From NCBI RefSeq assembly GCF_010993745.1, contig NZ_WOTN01000002.1:1550001-1614000 (forward strand): a stretch of 64,000 bases of DNA, read 5' to 3'. Positions 48,657 to 56,980 of the stretch are shown in pieces. The notes under the pieces are model-generated. The model was given only the letters and a program-made list of their open reading frames with translations, was not told the origin of the DNA and did no database searches. The DNA is from Fodinicola acaciae (GTDB lineage: Bacteria > Actinomycetota > Actinomycetes > Mycobacteriales > HKI-0501). How positions within the stretch are numbered: the stretch's first letter is position 1; the number at the start of each line of letters is the position of its first letter. The translations under genes were made by a program, and so were the position numbers.

Positions 48657-49613
48657 TCAGCCGCGGTACGCGCGTCGATAGTGGCTCGGGCTCGTGCCGG
48701 TGTCCCGCCTCAGCAACAGCCGCAGGTTGGCGGCGCTGCCGAGGCCGGTGCGTTCCGCGACCTGCTCGACCGTCAGGTCGCTCGACTCCAGCAGCTGCCG
48801 GGCGCGCAGCAGCCGTTGCGCGGTCAGCCAGCGGGCCGGCGTCGTGCCGGTCTCGTCGCGAAACCGGCGTGCGAACGTACGCGGAGCCCAGCCGGCGTGC
48901 CGCGCGAGGTCCGCGACCGACAACGGCTCGGCCAGCTGGTCCAGGGCCCACGAGCAGGTGGCGGCCAGGCCAGTGCCGGAGGCGGGCACCGGACGGTGCA
49001 GGAACTGCGCCTGTCCGCCCGTACGGTGTGGCGCCACGACCAGCCGCCGCGCGACCTCGGCAGCGACCTCCTCTCCGTGGTCGACGCGCATGACATGGAC
49101 GCACAGATCGAGGCCGGCGGCGATCCCCGCGCTGGTCAGCACCGGTTCGTCGCTCACGTAGAGCACGTCCGCGTCGACCTTCACGGCCGGATAGCTGGTC
49201 GCCAACTCGGCGGCATCTCGCCAGTGGGTCGCCGCGCGTCGGCCGTCGAGCAGCCCGGTTGCCGCCAGCGCGAACGCGCCGGTGCACACCGACATCAGCC
49301 TGGCGCCGCGCTCGGCCGCCGCCCGTAACGCCTCGATCACCGCGGTTGGCGGCCGCGTGTGTGGCGAGTAGCCAGGCACGACGACGGTGTCGGCCGTACG
49401 CAGTGCCTCCAGGCCGGCCTTGACCGAGATGTCGAAGCCGCTCGTCGTAGGCACCAGGCCTGGTTGCGGCGCGCAGACCGTCAGTCGATAGCGGTCGCGC
49501 TCGTCCGGATGGCCGAAGACCTGCGACGGCACGGCCAGGTCGAAGGCCACCACCGCCGGCAGCGCCAGCACGATGACATCATGCACAGGCAGGATTCTTG
49601 CACATTGCGGCAT
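48657..49613 (-). CDS. GlxA-type transcriptional regulator (DJ-1/PfpI-like plus AraC HTH)
   Basis: About 318 residues. The N-terminal DJ-1/PfpI-like domain has VIVLALPAVVAFDLAVPSQVF and LMSVCTGAFALAATGLLDGR, with the family cysteine. The C-terminal AraC domain has LARHAGWAPRTFARRFRDETG and VAERTGLGSAANLRLLLRRDTG as its two helix-turn-helices. ATG at 49613 is chosen because AGAGG lies five bases upstream; GTG at 49586 is possible. It is divergent from a DJ-1 gene 44 bases away, which it probably controls. Confidence 0.92.
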   Translation of the reverse strand: MPQCARILPVHDVIVLALPAVVAFDLAVPSQVFGHPDERDRYRLTVCAPQPGLVPTTSGFDISVKAGLEALRTADTVVVPGYSPHTRPPTAVIEALRAAAERGARLMSVCTGAFALAATGLLDGRRAATHWRDAAELATSYPAVKVDADVLYVSDEPVLTSAGIAAGLDLCVHVMRVDHGEEVAAEVARRLVVAPHRTGGQAQFLHRPVPASGTGLAATCSWALDQLAEPLSVADLARHAGWAPRTFARRFRDETGTTPARWLTAQRLLRARQLLESSDLTVEQVAERTGLGSAANLRLLLRRDTGTSPSHYRRAYRG

Positions 49614-49657
49614 TCCTGCCTCTGTTGCGCGTACGCGGTGGCCGGCATCGTTGGAGC

Positions 49658-50248
49658 ATGACTCGTCACCTCGGAATCCTGTTCTTCGACGGCATGGAGG
49701 AGCTCGACGCGATCGGTCCGTGGGAGGTTTTCGCGTTCTGGACGCGGCGTTTTCCCGACGACGGCTATGCGGCGACCACGTTCTCCGCGGACGGCCGCGC
49801 GGTGACCTGCGCGAAGTCGCTGGCCGTACAGCCGCATCAGAGCGCCGCCGACCTGCCATCACTGGACGTGCTGCTGCATCCTGGCGGCAACGGCACGCGC
49901 GCGTTGGTGGAGGATCCGGCGCATTTGCAGTGGATACGCGACCAACGTGAGCAGGTGCCGTTGATGACCAGCGTCTGTACGGGTTCGCTGGTCTTCGCGG
50001 CCGCGGGCCTGCTGCGCGACCGGCCGGCGACCACGTACCACAACTCGTTCGCAGAGCTGACAAAGCTCGACCCGACGATCGCGACGAAGCCGGGTGAGCG
50101 CTATGTCGATGACGGCGACGTGATCACCTCCGCCGGCATTTCCGCCGGCATCGACATGGCGCTGCACGTCGTCAGCCGGCTGACCAGCCCGGAGCGCGCG
50201 CGGCAGGTGCGCGAGGGGATCGAGTACGCGCCGCAGCCTGACAACTGA
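49658..50248 (+). CDS. DJ-1/PfpI-family protein (isonitrile hydratase-like)
   Basis: A 196-residue protein. The start LGILFFDGMEELDAIGPWEVF and the nucleophile elbow PLMTSVCTGSLVFAAAGLL are typical of InhA-like isonitrile hydratases and related amidotransferase-like proteins. ATG at 49658 follows TTGGAGC. It is divergent from the GlxA-type regulator and ends before a strong hairpin. Confidence 0.9.
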   Translation: MTRHLGILFFDGMEELDAIGPWEVFAFWTRRFPDDGYAATTFSADGRAVTCAKSLAVQPHQSAADLPSLDVLLHPGGNGTRALVEDPAHLQWIRDQREQVPLMTSVCTGSLVFAAAGLLRDRPATTYHNSFAELTKLDPTIATKPGERYVDDGDVITSAGISAGIDMALHVVSRLTSPERARQVREGIEYAPQPDN

Positions 50249-50273
50249 CCGACGACCAAACCGACGACCACAG

Positions 50274-50308
50274 CCAAGGGTGACGCTCCGAGCGAGCGTC
50301 ACCCTTGG
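50274..50308. terminator. Bidirectional intrinsic terminator
   Basis: A perfect 15-bp stem (50274-50288 with 50294-50308) with a five-base loop lies between the convergent DJ-1 and small hypothetical genes. The right arm includes the final codons of the latter. Confidence 0.85.
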
Positions 50309-50682
50309 TCTGTGTCCGGTTCGTACGGCTCGACCTCGTCGCACCAGATCAGCCGCATCAGCTCCGGCCGGCCGGCGGACATCACCATCACCGCCGACTC
50401 CGGCGACTGGAAGACGCCGAACGCCGGCTCGTCGATGCTGACCACGACCGCCTGGTCCTCCATCGCGATTCCCCAGCCGGCGAGCCAGCCGTCGAAGCGG
50501 TCCTCGGTGACCGTACACAGCGCGAAGAAGCGCGGCATTTGCATCGCGACCAGCTGCTTGAGCAGTTTCTCCAGCAATTCCGGAGAAAAGGCGTAGAGCG
50601 TGCGGATGTCTCGGCACGACGTGTCGGTCTCGTGCCGTAGAGTAGCGGCGCCTGGTTCAGATGTCGCAGATGTCTCTCCCAT
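50299..50682 (-). CDS. Hypothetical protein next to XRE/DUF397 locus
   Basis: About 127 residues, with no signal peptide or membrane helix. The middle (LLEKLLKQLVAMQMPRFFALC) is helical and the second half carries mixed strands with AVVVSIDEPAFGVFQSPES. I do not recognise the family. It is divergent from the XRE regulator 72 bases away, and such small proteins often accompany XRE/DUF397 pairs in actinobacteria. ATG at 50682 is a weak choice because no clear ribosome binding site is seen. Confidence 0.65.
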   Translation of the reverse strand: MGETSATSEPGAATLRHETDTSCRDIRTLYAFSPELLEKLLKQLVAMQMPRFFALCTVTEDRFDGWLAGWGIAMEDQAVVVSIDEPAFGVFQSPESAVMVMSAGRPELMRLIWCDEVEPYEPDTDQG

Positions 50683-50754
50683 GCACTCAGAGCGTTGTCT
50701 ATGCAGCATTGACTCGCAAGGTTATGCGTAGCTGAATAATCACGGGAGGGTACG

Positions 50755-51606
50755 GTGCCGAAGCAACGCCCACGACCGCAGGCCCGCGGCCTCGCCGCTC
50801 GCCTGCTGGAGATGCGCAAGGCCACCGGTCTGTCATCGACCGAGGTGGCGGCGAAGCTGGGCTGGTCGCAGTCGACCGTCAGCCGGATCGAGACCGGCAA
50901 ACGCGTAGTGAAGCCGGAAGAGGTCATCGCGCTGCTGGCCACCTACGGTGTCAGAGGCGACGACCGTGAGCAGCTGCTGGAAATGTCCCGCCACGGCGAC
51001 CGACCGAACTGGCTCGAAGAACTCCGTGGCAAGGCTGTGCCGGTCCAGGCCTCGATGCTTGCCGAGTACGAGTCGGAAGCGATCGCCATCACGCATGTCG
51101 ATCTGTTGCTCATCAGCGGACTGCTTCAGACGCGCGCGTACACGAATGCGGTCATGCGCGCGGACGGCGTGCCGGCAACCGAGATCGAGCCGCGAGTGGC
51201 GTTGCGCGTGGAGAGGCAGAAGCTCCTGCATCGCCGGCCGCCGATTCGGCTGCTGTCGATCCTCGACGAGGCCGCGCTCCGTCGAGAGGTTGGTGGCCGT
51301 CAGGTGATGGCTGACCAGCTCGAACAGCTCATTGCCTCGGCAGAGCGCCCGAATGTCGAGGTGCGCGTGGTGCCGTTCGACCGAGGTGGTCATGCGGCGA
51401 GCACCGCTTCGTACGCGTTGATGGAATTCAGCGGCGGACCGCCTCTGGTGCATGTCGAGATGCGTGGCGGAGGCGTCTTTCTGGACGATGGCGGCCACAT
51501 CGATGCCTACGTCAACGTCACGGCTAACATGAAGGCGATCGCCTTGGAGCAGCATGAGTCGCTTCGGTTGATTGCGGGGATTGCGGCCGGCTATCGAAGA
51601 GAGTGA
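50755..51606 (+). CDS. XRE-family regulator with DUF5753 domain
   Basis: A 283-residue protein. The N-terminal helix-turn-helix is LLEMRKATGLSSTEVAAKLG and WSQSTVSRIETGKR. The C-terminal DUF5753 domain begins near residue 100 with SMLAEYESEAIAITHVDLLL. Such regulators pair with DUF397 proteins and control differentiation or antibiotic genes in Streptomyces. Its stop overlaps the GTG of the DUF397 gene (GTGA). Confidence 0.93.
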   Translation: MPKQRPRPQARGLAARLLEMRKATGLSSTEVAAKLGWSQSTVSRIETGKRVVKPEEVIALLATYGVRGDDREQLLEMSRHGDRPNWLEELRGKAVPVQASMLAEYESEAIAITHVDLLLISGLLQTRAYTNAVMRADGVPATEIEPRVALRVERQKLLHRRPPIRLLSILDEAALRREVGGRQVMADQLEQLIASAERPNVEVRVVPFDRGGHAASTASYALMEFSGGPPLVHVEMRGGGVFLDDGGHIDAYVNVTANMKAIALEQHESLRLIAGIAAGYRRE

Positions 51607-51815
51607 GCTTTGTGAACTCGGCGCGGCTTGTTTGGCGGAAGTCCAGCTTCAGTGGCTCCGAGTCCAACTGCGTCGAGGTCGCGTCGCTTGGCGACGGCCG
51701 TTTTGCCATCCGGAACAGCAATTTCCCTTCAGCCGGCTACCTCGCGTACGACCGCGCCGGCCTCGCCGCCTTCGTCGCGGCGATCAAGGCCGGCGCCCTC
51801 ACTTCTCGCGCCTGA
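51603..51815 (+). CDS. DUF397-domain protein
   Basis: A 70-residue small protein with the classic DUF397 pattern: WRKSSFSGSESNCVEVASL near the start, AIRNSNFPSAGYLAYDRAG in the middle, and WxxF-like FVAAIKAG near the end. It is translationally coupled to the XRE/DUF5753 gene and presumably modulates it, as in BldB-like or anti-regulator pairs. Confidence 0.93.
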   Translation: MSFVNSARLVWRKSSFSGSESNCVEVASLGDGRFAIRNSNFPSAGYLAYDRAGLAAFVAAIKAGALTSRA

Positions 51816-51817
51816 GC

Positions 51818-52001
51818 TCAGAAACCCTTCGGCAGCACCAGGTCATCGACCGCGAAGCTGATCGGCCATGGCTCGTAGCCATTGTCATGGCCACATCTGC
51901 GGGCCGTCCTCAGGCTCGTTGGATGGATCGGCGGCGGTGTGTCCGTCGATGGTGAAGTGGTCGATCTCAAGGTCCAGGGTCGGACGATATGCGTTCGTTG
52001 C
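51818..52001 (-). pseudogene. Frameshifted C-terminal remnant of an unidentified gene
   Basis: Read on the minus strand directly after the nitroreductase stop, one frame gives a coherent peptide (TLDLEIDHFTIDGHTAADPS, then GPQMW) that hits a stop. A shift of one base then gives GYEPWPISFAVDDLVLPKGF followed by a stop. The two pieces look like parts of one protein tail broken by a frameshift. No start or upstream portion is present. The parent family is unknown to me and the call is tentative. Confidence 0.35.
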
Positions 52002-52430
52002 TTACTTCGGCTCCAGGAGGACGAGCGGGATCACGCGGCTGGTCTTGGCCTGATAGCTCGCGTAGTTCTTGAACTTCGACGCGATCTGCGGCCACATCCG
52101 CTCGCGTTCCTCGGCGCTCGCCACTCGCGCGTGCATCGGCCTGGCCGGCTCGCCCTTCCACGACACCTGTACGTCCGGATTGGCGGTCAGGTTGTGATAC
52201 CACGCCGGCGAGTGATCGTCGCCGCCGCGCGAGGCCACGACAACGATCGCGTCGCCTTCTTGCAGCGGCGAGGTGAGCATCACCGTACGTGGCTGGCCGG
52301 ACTTGCGGCCGGTCGTGGTCAGCTCCAGCACGGGCATGCCGAGCGCGTCCCAGCCGGCCTTGCCGCCACTGACCTTCAGCAAGCCACGATGGACCGCGTT
52401 CATCGACTTGAGCACGAAGTCACTGGGCAT
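52002..52430 (-). CDS. F420-dependent nitroreductase-family oxidoreductase (DDN/DUF385 type)
   Basis: A 142-residue split-barrel protein. The family motifs are LELTTTGRKSGQPRTVMLTS and SRGGDDHSPAWYHNLTANPD, followed by SWKGE and ERERMWPQI. These match deazaflavin (F420)-dependent nitroreductases of the Ddn family. The cofactor assignment rests on family membership. It is divergent from a methyltransferase, and a long perfect hairpin lies between the two starts. Confidence 0.92.
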   Translation of the reverse strand: MPSDFVLKSMNAVHRGLLKVSGGKAGWDALGMPVLELTTTGRKSGQPRTVMLTSPLQEGDAIVVVASRGGDDHSPAWYHNLTANPDVQVSWKGEPARPMHARVASAEERERMWPQIASKFKNYASYQAKTSRVIPLVLLEPK

Positions 52431-52463
52431 GGGAGCTAACTTACCGCCAGTAGGATTCGCTGT

Positions 52464-52526
52464 CGAATGGTCGCATGGCCACCATGCGTGCGCTCAACGC
52501 ACGCATGGTGGCCATGCGACCATTCG
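52464..52526. repeat. GCATGGCC-type hairpin repeat, perfect 29-bp copy
   Basis: The arms 52464-52492 and 52498-52526 are exact reverse complements, with loop CTCAA. Unlike other copies, it lies between two divergent starts. It is 33 bases from the nitroreductase start and three bases before the GGAGG of the methyltransferase, so it would fall in the leader of the latter mRNA. Confidence 0.85.
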
Positions 52527-52538
52527 GTAGGAGGCGAC

Positions 52539-53252
52539 GTGCTGGATTATGACGCCGAGGCGGCGCGCTACGACGAAACGCGCGGCGGCGTGCCACGTGC
52601 GCGTGCGGCGGCGGAGGCGATCAAGGAGCTGCTTCCGGCGGGCGCTGCGACCGTAGTGGACATCGCCTGTGGCACCGGTTTGGTGACGAGCCAGCTCGCC
52701 GGCGCGATCGGCCTCGATCAAGCCGAGATGATGCTGCGGCTGGCCGCTCCACGGCTCGGTGGCCGGGTCGTACGCGCGGACGCGTCCGCTTTGCCGTTCG
52801 CCAACGGCAGCATGGACGCGGTGACGATGATCTGGCTGCTGCACCTGGTCGACGATCCGGCGCCGGTGCTCGGCGAGGCGGCGCGGGTGCTGCGGCCGGG
52901 CGGCCGGCTGATCACCACGATCGACAAGAACGCCGCCAACTTCGTGCCGGACACCGACATCGGCCGGCTGCTTCGACCGCTGCGCGACGAGACGGTCAGC
53001 GATGGCTTCGACGCGATGGTGGCGACGTTGCGGTCGTACGACCTGCGGCCGGTCACCGAAACGACGTTCGTCGGCGTCGGCCAGGGGAGACCACCAAGCG
53101 GGTGGCAGAAGATCGTCGCGGGACGCGAGTTTCGCTGGATGCGCCGGCTGACCGCCGAGCAGATACGCGAGCTGGTCGCGGCGCTGGCCGAGTTGCCTGG
53201 TCAGGACGCGCCTCGCGCGGACCCGGTCTATCGGCTCGTCGCCTTTGGGTGA
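52539..53252 (+). CDS. Class I SAM-dependent methyltransferase
   Basis: A 237-residue enzyme with motif I VVDIACGTGLVTSQL, motif II near GLDQAEMML, and a third strand in ADASALPFANGSMDAVTMIW, followed by VLRPGGRLITT. The substrate is unknown; small-molecule methylation is likely. GTG at 52539 follows TAGGAGGCGAC. The longer reading would translate through the hairpin repeat and is rejected. Confidence 0.9.
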   Translation: MLDYDAEAARYDETRGGVPRARAAAEAIKELLPAGAATVVDIACGTGLVTSQLAGAIGLDQAEMMLRLAAPRLGGRVVRADASALPFANGSMDAVTMIWLLHLVDDPAPVLGEAARVLRPGGRLITTIDKNAANFVPDTDIGRLLRPLRDETVSDGFDAMVATLRSYDLRPVTETTFVGVGQGRPPSGWQKIVAGREFRWMRRLTAEQIRELVAALAELPGQDAPRADPVYRLVAFG

Positions 53253-53280
53253 GCTGCGCCGCAGATCGCTGGCCGAAATT

Positions 53281-53296
53281 ACTAGGACGTCCTAGT
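53281..53296. promoter_or_regulatory. 16-bp perfect palindrome upstream of the mutase
   Basis: ACTAGGACGTCCTAGT lies 31 bases before the mutase start and 29 bases after the methyltransferase stop, next to CCTAGTATTTCG. It looks like an operator for a homodimeric regulator such as TetR or GntR. The regulator is not adjacent. Confidence 0.6.
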
Positions 53297-53327
53297 ATTT
53301 CGCCTAGTGGACCGTAGGAGGCGTGGC

Positions 53328-55055
53328 GTGAGCGAGGACATCGAGGCTGGCCGGCGACGGTGGCGGGAGCGCTATGACGCGTCGCCGGTGCGCGATGCCG
53401 ACTTCACCACCCTGTCCGGCATGCAGGTCGACCCGGCGTACGGGCCGCCGGACGGCGCCGAGGTCCCCGACTTCGAGCGGATCGGCTGGCCGGGCGAGTT
53501 TCCGTACACCCGCGGCCTCTATCCGACCGGCTATCGCGGCCGCGCCTGGACGATCCGGCAGTTCGCCGGTTTCGGCAACGCGCAGCAGACCAACGAGCGT
53601 TACAAGATGATCCTGCGTTCGGGCGGGGGCGGCCTGTCGGTCGCCTTCGACATGCCGACGCTGATGGGTCGCGACTCCGACGATCCGCGCAGCCTCGGCG
53701 AGGTCGGCCATTGCGGTGTGGCGATCGACTCGCTGGCCGACATGGAGGTGCTGTTCGACGGCATCCCGCTGGCCGACACCACCACGTCGATGACGATCTC
53801 CGGCCCGGCCGTGCCGTTGTTCTGCATGTACGTGGTGGCCGCGGAAAAGCAGGGCGCCGACATCTCCAAGCTCAACGGCACGCTGCAGACCGACATCTAC
53901 AAGGAATACATCGCACAGAAAGAGTGGCTGTTCGCGCCGGAGCCGCATCTGCGGCTGATCGGCGACCTGATGGAATACTGCGCCAACGAGATCCCGGCGT
54001 ACAAGCCACTTTCCGTTTCCGGCTACCACATCCGCGAGGCCGGGTCGACCGCCGCGCAGGAGCTGGCCTTCACGCTGGCCGACGGCTTCGGCTATGTCGA
54101 GCTGGGTCTGTCGCGCGGCCTGGACATCGAGAAGTTCGCACCAGGACTCAGCTTCTTCTTCGACAGCCACATCGACTTTTTCGAGGAGATCGCGAAGTTC
54201 CGCGCGGCTCGGCGGATCTGGGCCCGCTGGATGCGCGACGTTTACGGCGCCAAGACGGCGAAAGCGCAATGGCTGCGGTTCCACACGCAGACCGCCGGTG
54301 TCAGCCTGACCGCGCAACAGCCATACAACAATGTCGTGCGTACGGCCGTCGAGGCGCTGGCCGCCGTGCTCGGCGGCACGAACTCCTTGCACACCAACGC
54401 TTTGGACGAGACGCTGGCGTTGCCGACCGCGCAGGCGGCCGAGATCGCCCTGCGCACGCAGCAGGTGATCGGCGACGAGACCGGCGTCATGAACGTCGCC
54501 GACCCGCTCGGCGGATCCTGGTACGTCGAGGCGCTGACCGACAAGATCGAGGCCGAGGCGGAGAAGATTTTCGCCCAGATCAAGCGGATGGGTGGCGGCG
54601 ACGACAATGAGCACGACAAGGAGTACGACAAGGAGCACGACAAGGAGCACGCGATCGGTCCGATGACCTCCGGCATCCTGCGGGGCATCGAGGACGGCTG
54701 GTTCACCGGCGAGATCGCCGACTCTGCCTTCGCCTATCAGGTGGCGCTGGAAAAGGGCGACAAGAAGATCGTCGGCGTCAACACCAACACCGAGACCATC
54801 AGCGGCGAGCTGGAAATCCTCCGGGTGAGTCACGAGGTCGAGCGCCAGCAGGTCAAGCTTCTGGCCGCACGCAAGGCATCGCGCGACGACGCGGCCGTGC
54901 GCGCGGCGCTCGGCGAGATGGTCCGGGTGTCGCGTACGGACGAGAACATGTTGCCGTCGATGCTCGCGGCCGTACGCGCCGAGGCCACCGTCGGCGAGAT
55001 CTGCGGAGCGCTCAAGGACGAGTGGGGCGCGTACGTGGAGCCGGCGCGGTTCTGA
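53328..55055 (+). CDS. icmA: Isobutyryl-CoA mutase large subunit (IcmA-like)
   Basis: A 575-residue B12 mutase catalytic subunit without its own cobalamin-binding domain. WTIRQFAGFGNAQQTNERYK and GLSVAFDMPTLMGRDSDD match IcmA rather than the methylmalonyl-CoA form, and IAQKEW has Gln where methylmalonyl-CoA mutases have the carboxylate-binding Arg. It interconverts isobutyryl- and butyryl-CoA with a separate small subunit, which is not in the window. An unusual DKEH/DKEY repeat inserts near residue 430. GTG at 53328 follows GGAGG with ideal spacing. Confidence 0.9.
   Translation: MSEDIEAGRRRWRERYDASPVRDADFTTLSGMQVDPAYGPPDGAEVPDFERIGWPGEFPYTRGLYPTGYRGRAWTIRQFAGFGNAQQTNERYKMILRSGGGGLSVAFDMPTLMGRDSDDPRSLGEVGHCGVAIDSLADMEVLFDGIPLADTTTSMTISGPAVPLFCMYVVAAEKQGADISKLNGTLQTDIYKEYIAQKEWLFAPEPHLRLIGDLMEYCANEIPAYKPLSVSGYHIREAGSTAAQELAFTLADGFGYVELGLSRGLDIEKFAPGLSFFFDSHIDFFEEIAKFRAARRIWARWMRDVYGAKTAKAQWLRFHTQTAGVSLTAQQPYNNVVRTAVEALAAVLGGTNSLHTNALDETLALPTAQAAEIALRTQQVIGDETGVMNVADPLGGSWYVEALTDKIEAEAEKIFAQIKRMGGGDDNEHDKEYDKEHDKEHAIGPMTSGILRGIEDGWFTGEIADSAFAYQVALEKGDKKIVGVNTNTETISGELEILRVSHEVERQQVKLLAARKASRDDAAVRAALGEMVRVSRTDENMLPSMLAAVRAEATVGEICGALKDEWGAYVEPARF
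54609..54650 (+). repeat. 12-bp in-frame tandem repeat in icmA
   Basis: Three and a half units of GAGCACGACAAG (one with GAGTAC) encode a highly charged EHDKEYDKEHDKEH stretch in a loop between the catalytic barrel and the C-terminal part. Slippage could change its length between strains. Confidence 0.85.
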
Positions 55056-55133
55056 CCGGACTTCCGGCCGGGCCGGTCCCGGCGGGAGTCGGACCGCAAA
55101 GCCGCCTTTGGAGTGATCCGCCGCGGCTGGTCA

Positions 55134-55166
55134 GTCAGTAGGTTGGAGATCGACCGATCTACTGAC
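55134..55166. promoter_or_regulatory. Interrupted dyad upstream of the ABC exporter
   Basis: GTCAGTAG (55134-55141) and CTACTGAC (55159-55166) are exact inverted repeats, with a nested AGATCG-AC-CGATCT dyad. It lies 17 bases before the exporter start and may be an operator; no regulator is adjacent. Confidence 0.45.
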
Positions 55167-55183
55167 AAACGACAGGTGACTGC

Positions 55184-56935
55184 ATGGTCGCCGGCGAAAC
55201 GCCGACGAAAACCGATCACCGCAGGATCCTGCGGATATTCACACCGTACGGCTGGCCGCTCGCCGGTTTGGCGGCGCTGATCGTTTTCTCCTCGGCAACA
55301 GGGATCTTCACCCCGTTCATCGTACGGTCCATTGTGGACGATGCGCTGGCCAACCGGGATCTCGGCCTGCTGCTGCTTCTCGTCGGCGCGCTGATCGGCC
55401 TGGCGGCGGTGGCGGCGTTGATCCAGGTCGTGGAGATCCTGATCGCGTCGCGCGTCGGCCAGGCGGTGATGCACGACCTGCGCGTACGCGTTTATGGCCA
55501 CCTGCAACGGCTTTCGCTGAGGTTTTTCACCGCGTCGCGCACCGGCGAGGTGCAGTCGCGGATTTCCAACGACATCGGCGGCATGCAGTCGCTGGTGACG
55601 CATTCCGCTGTGGAGCTGACGCGCAGTGCCGGTGCGGTGTGCGTGTCGGCGATCGCCATGCTCGCACTGGACTGGAAGCTCGCGCTGTTCTCGTTTTTGG
55701 CTCTGCCATTGTCCATCTGGGTCAACCGGCGGATCGGATCCATCCGCGAACGGGTCACCGCGCGGCAGCAGGCGCGGCTCGCCGACCTGTCGTCGTTGGT
55801 GCAGGAGTCGCTGTCGGTCCAGGGTGTCGTGCTGAGCAAGACCACCGGCAGGTCCGGCTCGATGATCGCGCGTTTCACCCGGATGTCCTGGGATGTCGCG
55901 CGGCTCGAGGTCCGCTCGCACACCGCCGGACAATGGGAATATTCGCTGGTCATCCTGCTGGTGTCGGCGATGCCGGCGTTGACGTATCTGCTTGGTGGCG
56001 TGCTGCTCGGCGTCGGTGCGCCGGTCACCATCGGCACGCTGGTCGCGATGATCGCGTTGCAGGAGGCGCTGATCTGGCCGCTGGAGGAAGTGCTGGAGTT
56101 CGGTGTCGAATACAAGTCGGCAACCGCTTTGTTCGCGCGCGTCTTCGACTATCTGGACCGCGATGCCGACATTGTCGAGGCGCGGACACCGGTGGTGCCC
56201 GATGCCGTACGAGGCAACGTCAGGCTGACCAACGTCACCTTTGGCTATTCGGCGGAGCTGCCGCCCGTCCTTCGTGATATCGACCTGGAAATCCCGGCCG
56301 GATCGCGGCTCGGGATCGTCGGCGCGACCGGGTCTGGCAAGAGCTCGCTCGGCTATTTGCTCGTACGACTCTATGACGTGGACGCCGGCTCGGTGACGAT
56401 CGACGGTGTGGACGTGCGCGAGCTGAGTTTCGAGTCGCTGGCCGGGATGATCGGTGTGGTGACACAGGAGCCATACCTTTTCCACGCCTCCGTCGCCGAG
56501 AACCTGCGCTTTGGCAAGGAAGACGCGACTCCTGCCGAACTCGAGGCCGCCGCGAGGGTCGCACAGCTGCACGATGTCGTGGCGGCGCTTCCTGACGGCT
56601 ATGACACGATCGTCGGCGAACGCGGATATCGCTTTTCCGGCGGCGAAAAACAGCGGCTCGCATTGGCGCGTATTCTGTTGCGCGACACGCCGATCCTGTT
56701 GCTGGACGAGGCGACCAGTGCGCTCGACGCGCACACCGAGCGTGCCATCACCGAGGCACTGCACACCTCATTGGCCGGCCGCACGATCATCACGATCGCG
56801 CACCGGCTTTCGACCGTACGCGACGCCGACCGGATCATCGTGCTGCACAACGGCGACATCATCGAGTCGGGCACGCACGACGAGCTCGTCGCACGTAATG
56901 GCCGATATTCCGCGCTCGTCGGCGCCGACCGCTGA
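55184..56935 (+). CDS. ABC exporter half-transporter (fused membrane and ATPase domains)
   Basis: A 583-residue protein. Six membrane helices occupy about 20-300, with the linker FTASRTGEVQSRISNDIGGMQ (type IV exporter TMD). The ATPase domain has Walker A GATGSGKSS, signature FSGGEKQRLALARIL, Walker B ILLLDEATSALD, and H-loop ITIAHRLSTVRDADRI. It should export lipids, peptides or drugs as a homodimer or with an unseen partner. It is the only ABC gene in this block. Confidence 0.93.
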   Translation: MVAGETPTKTDHRRILRIFTPYGWPLAGLAALIVFSSATGIFTPFIVRSIVDDALANRDLGLLLLLVGALIGLAAVAALIQVVEILIASRVGQAVMHDLRVRVYGHLQRLSLRFFTASRTGEVQSRISNDIGGMQSLVTHSAVELTRSAGAVCVSAIAMLALDWKLALFSFLALPLSIWVNRRIGSIRERVTARQQARLADLSSLVQESLSVQGVVLSKTTGRSGSMIARFTRMSWDVARLEVRSHTAGQWEYSLVILLVSAMPALTYLLGGVLLGVGAPVTIGTLVAMIALQEALIWPLEEVLEFGVEYKSATALFARVFDYLDRDADIVEARTPVVPDAVRGNVRLTNVTFGYSAELPPVLRDIDLEIPAGSRLGIVGATGSGKSSLGYLLVRLYDVDAGSVTIDGVDVRELSFESLAGMIGVVTQEPYLFHASVAENLRFGKEDATPAELEAAARVAQLHDVVAALPDGYDTIVGERGYRFSGGEKQRLALARILLRDTPILLLDEATSALDAHTERAITEALHTSLAGRTIITIAHRLSTVRDADRIIVLHNGDIIESGTHDELVARNGRYSALVGADR

Positions 56936-56980
56936 GCATCGGGGACCGGTCCCGGCGCGATGGCAGTAAAACTGCGTGTC

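Noticed and set aside
52467..52538. Extended N-terminus of the methyltransferase through the hairpin
   Set aside because: The extension only translates the hairpin repeat. GTG at 52539 has a well-spaced GGAGG.
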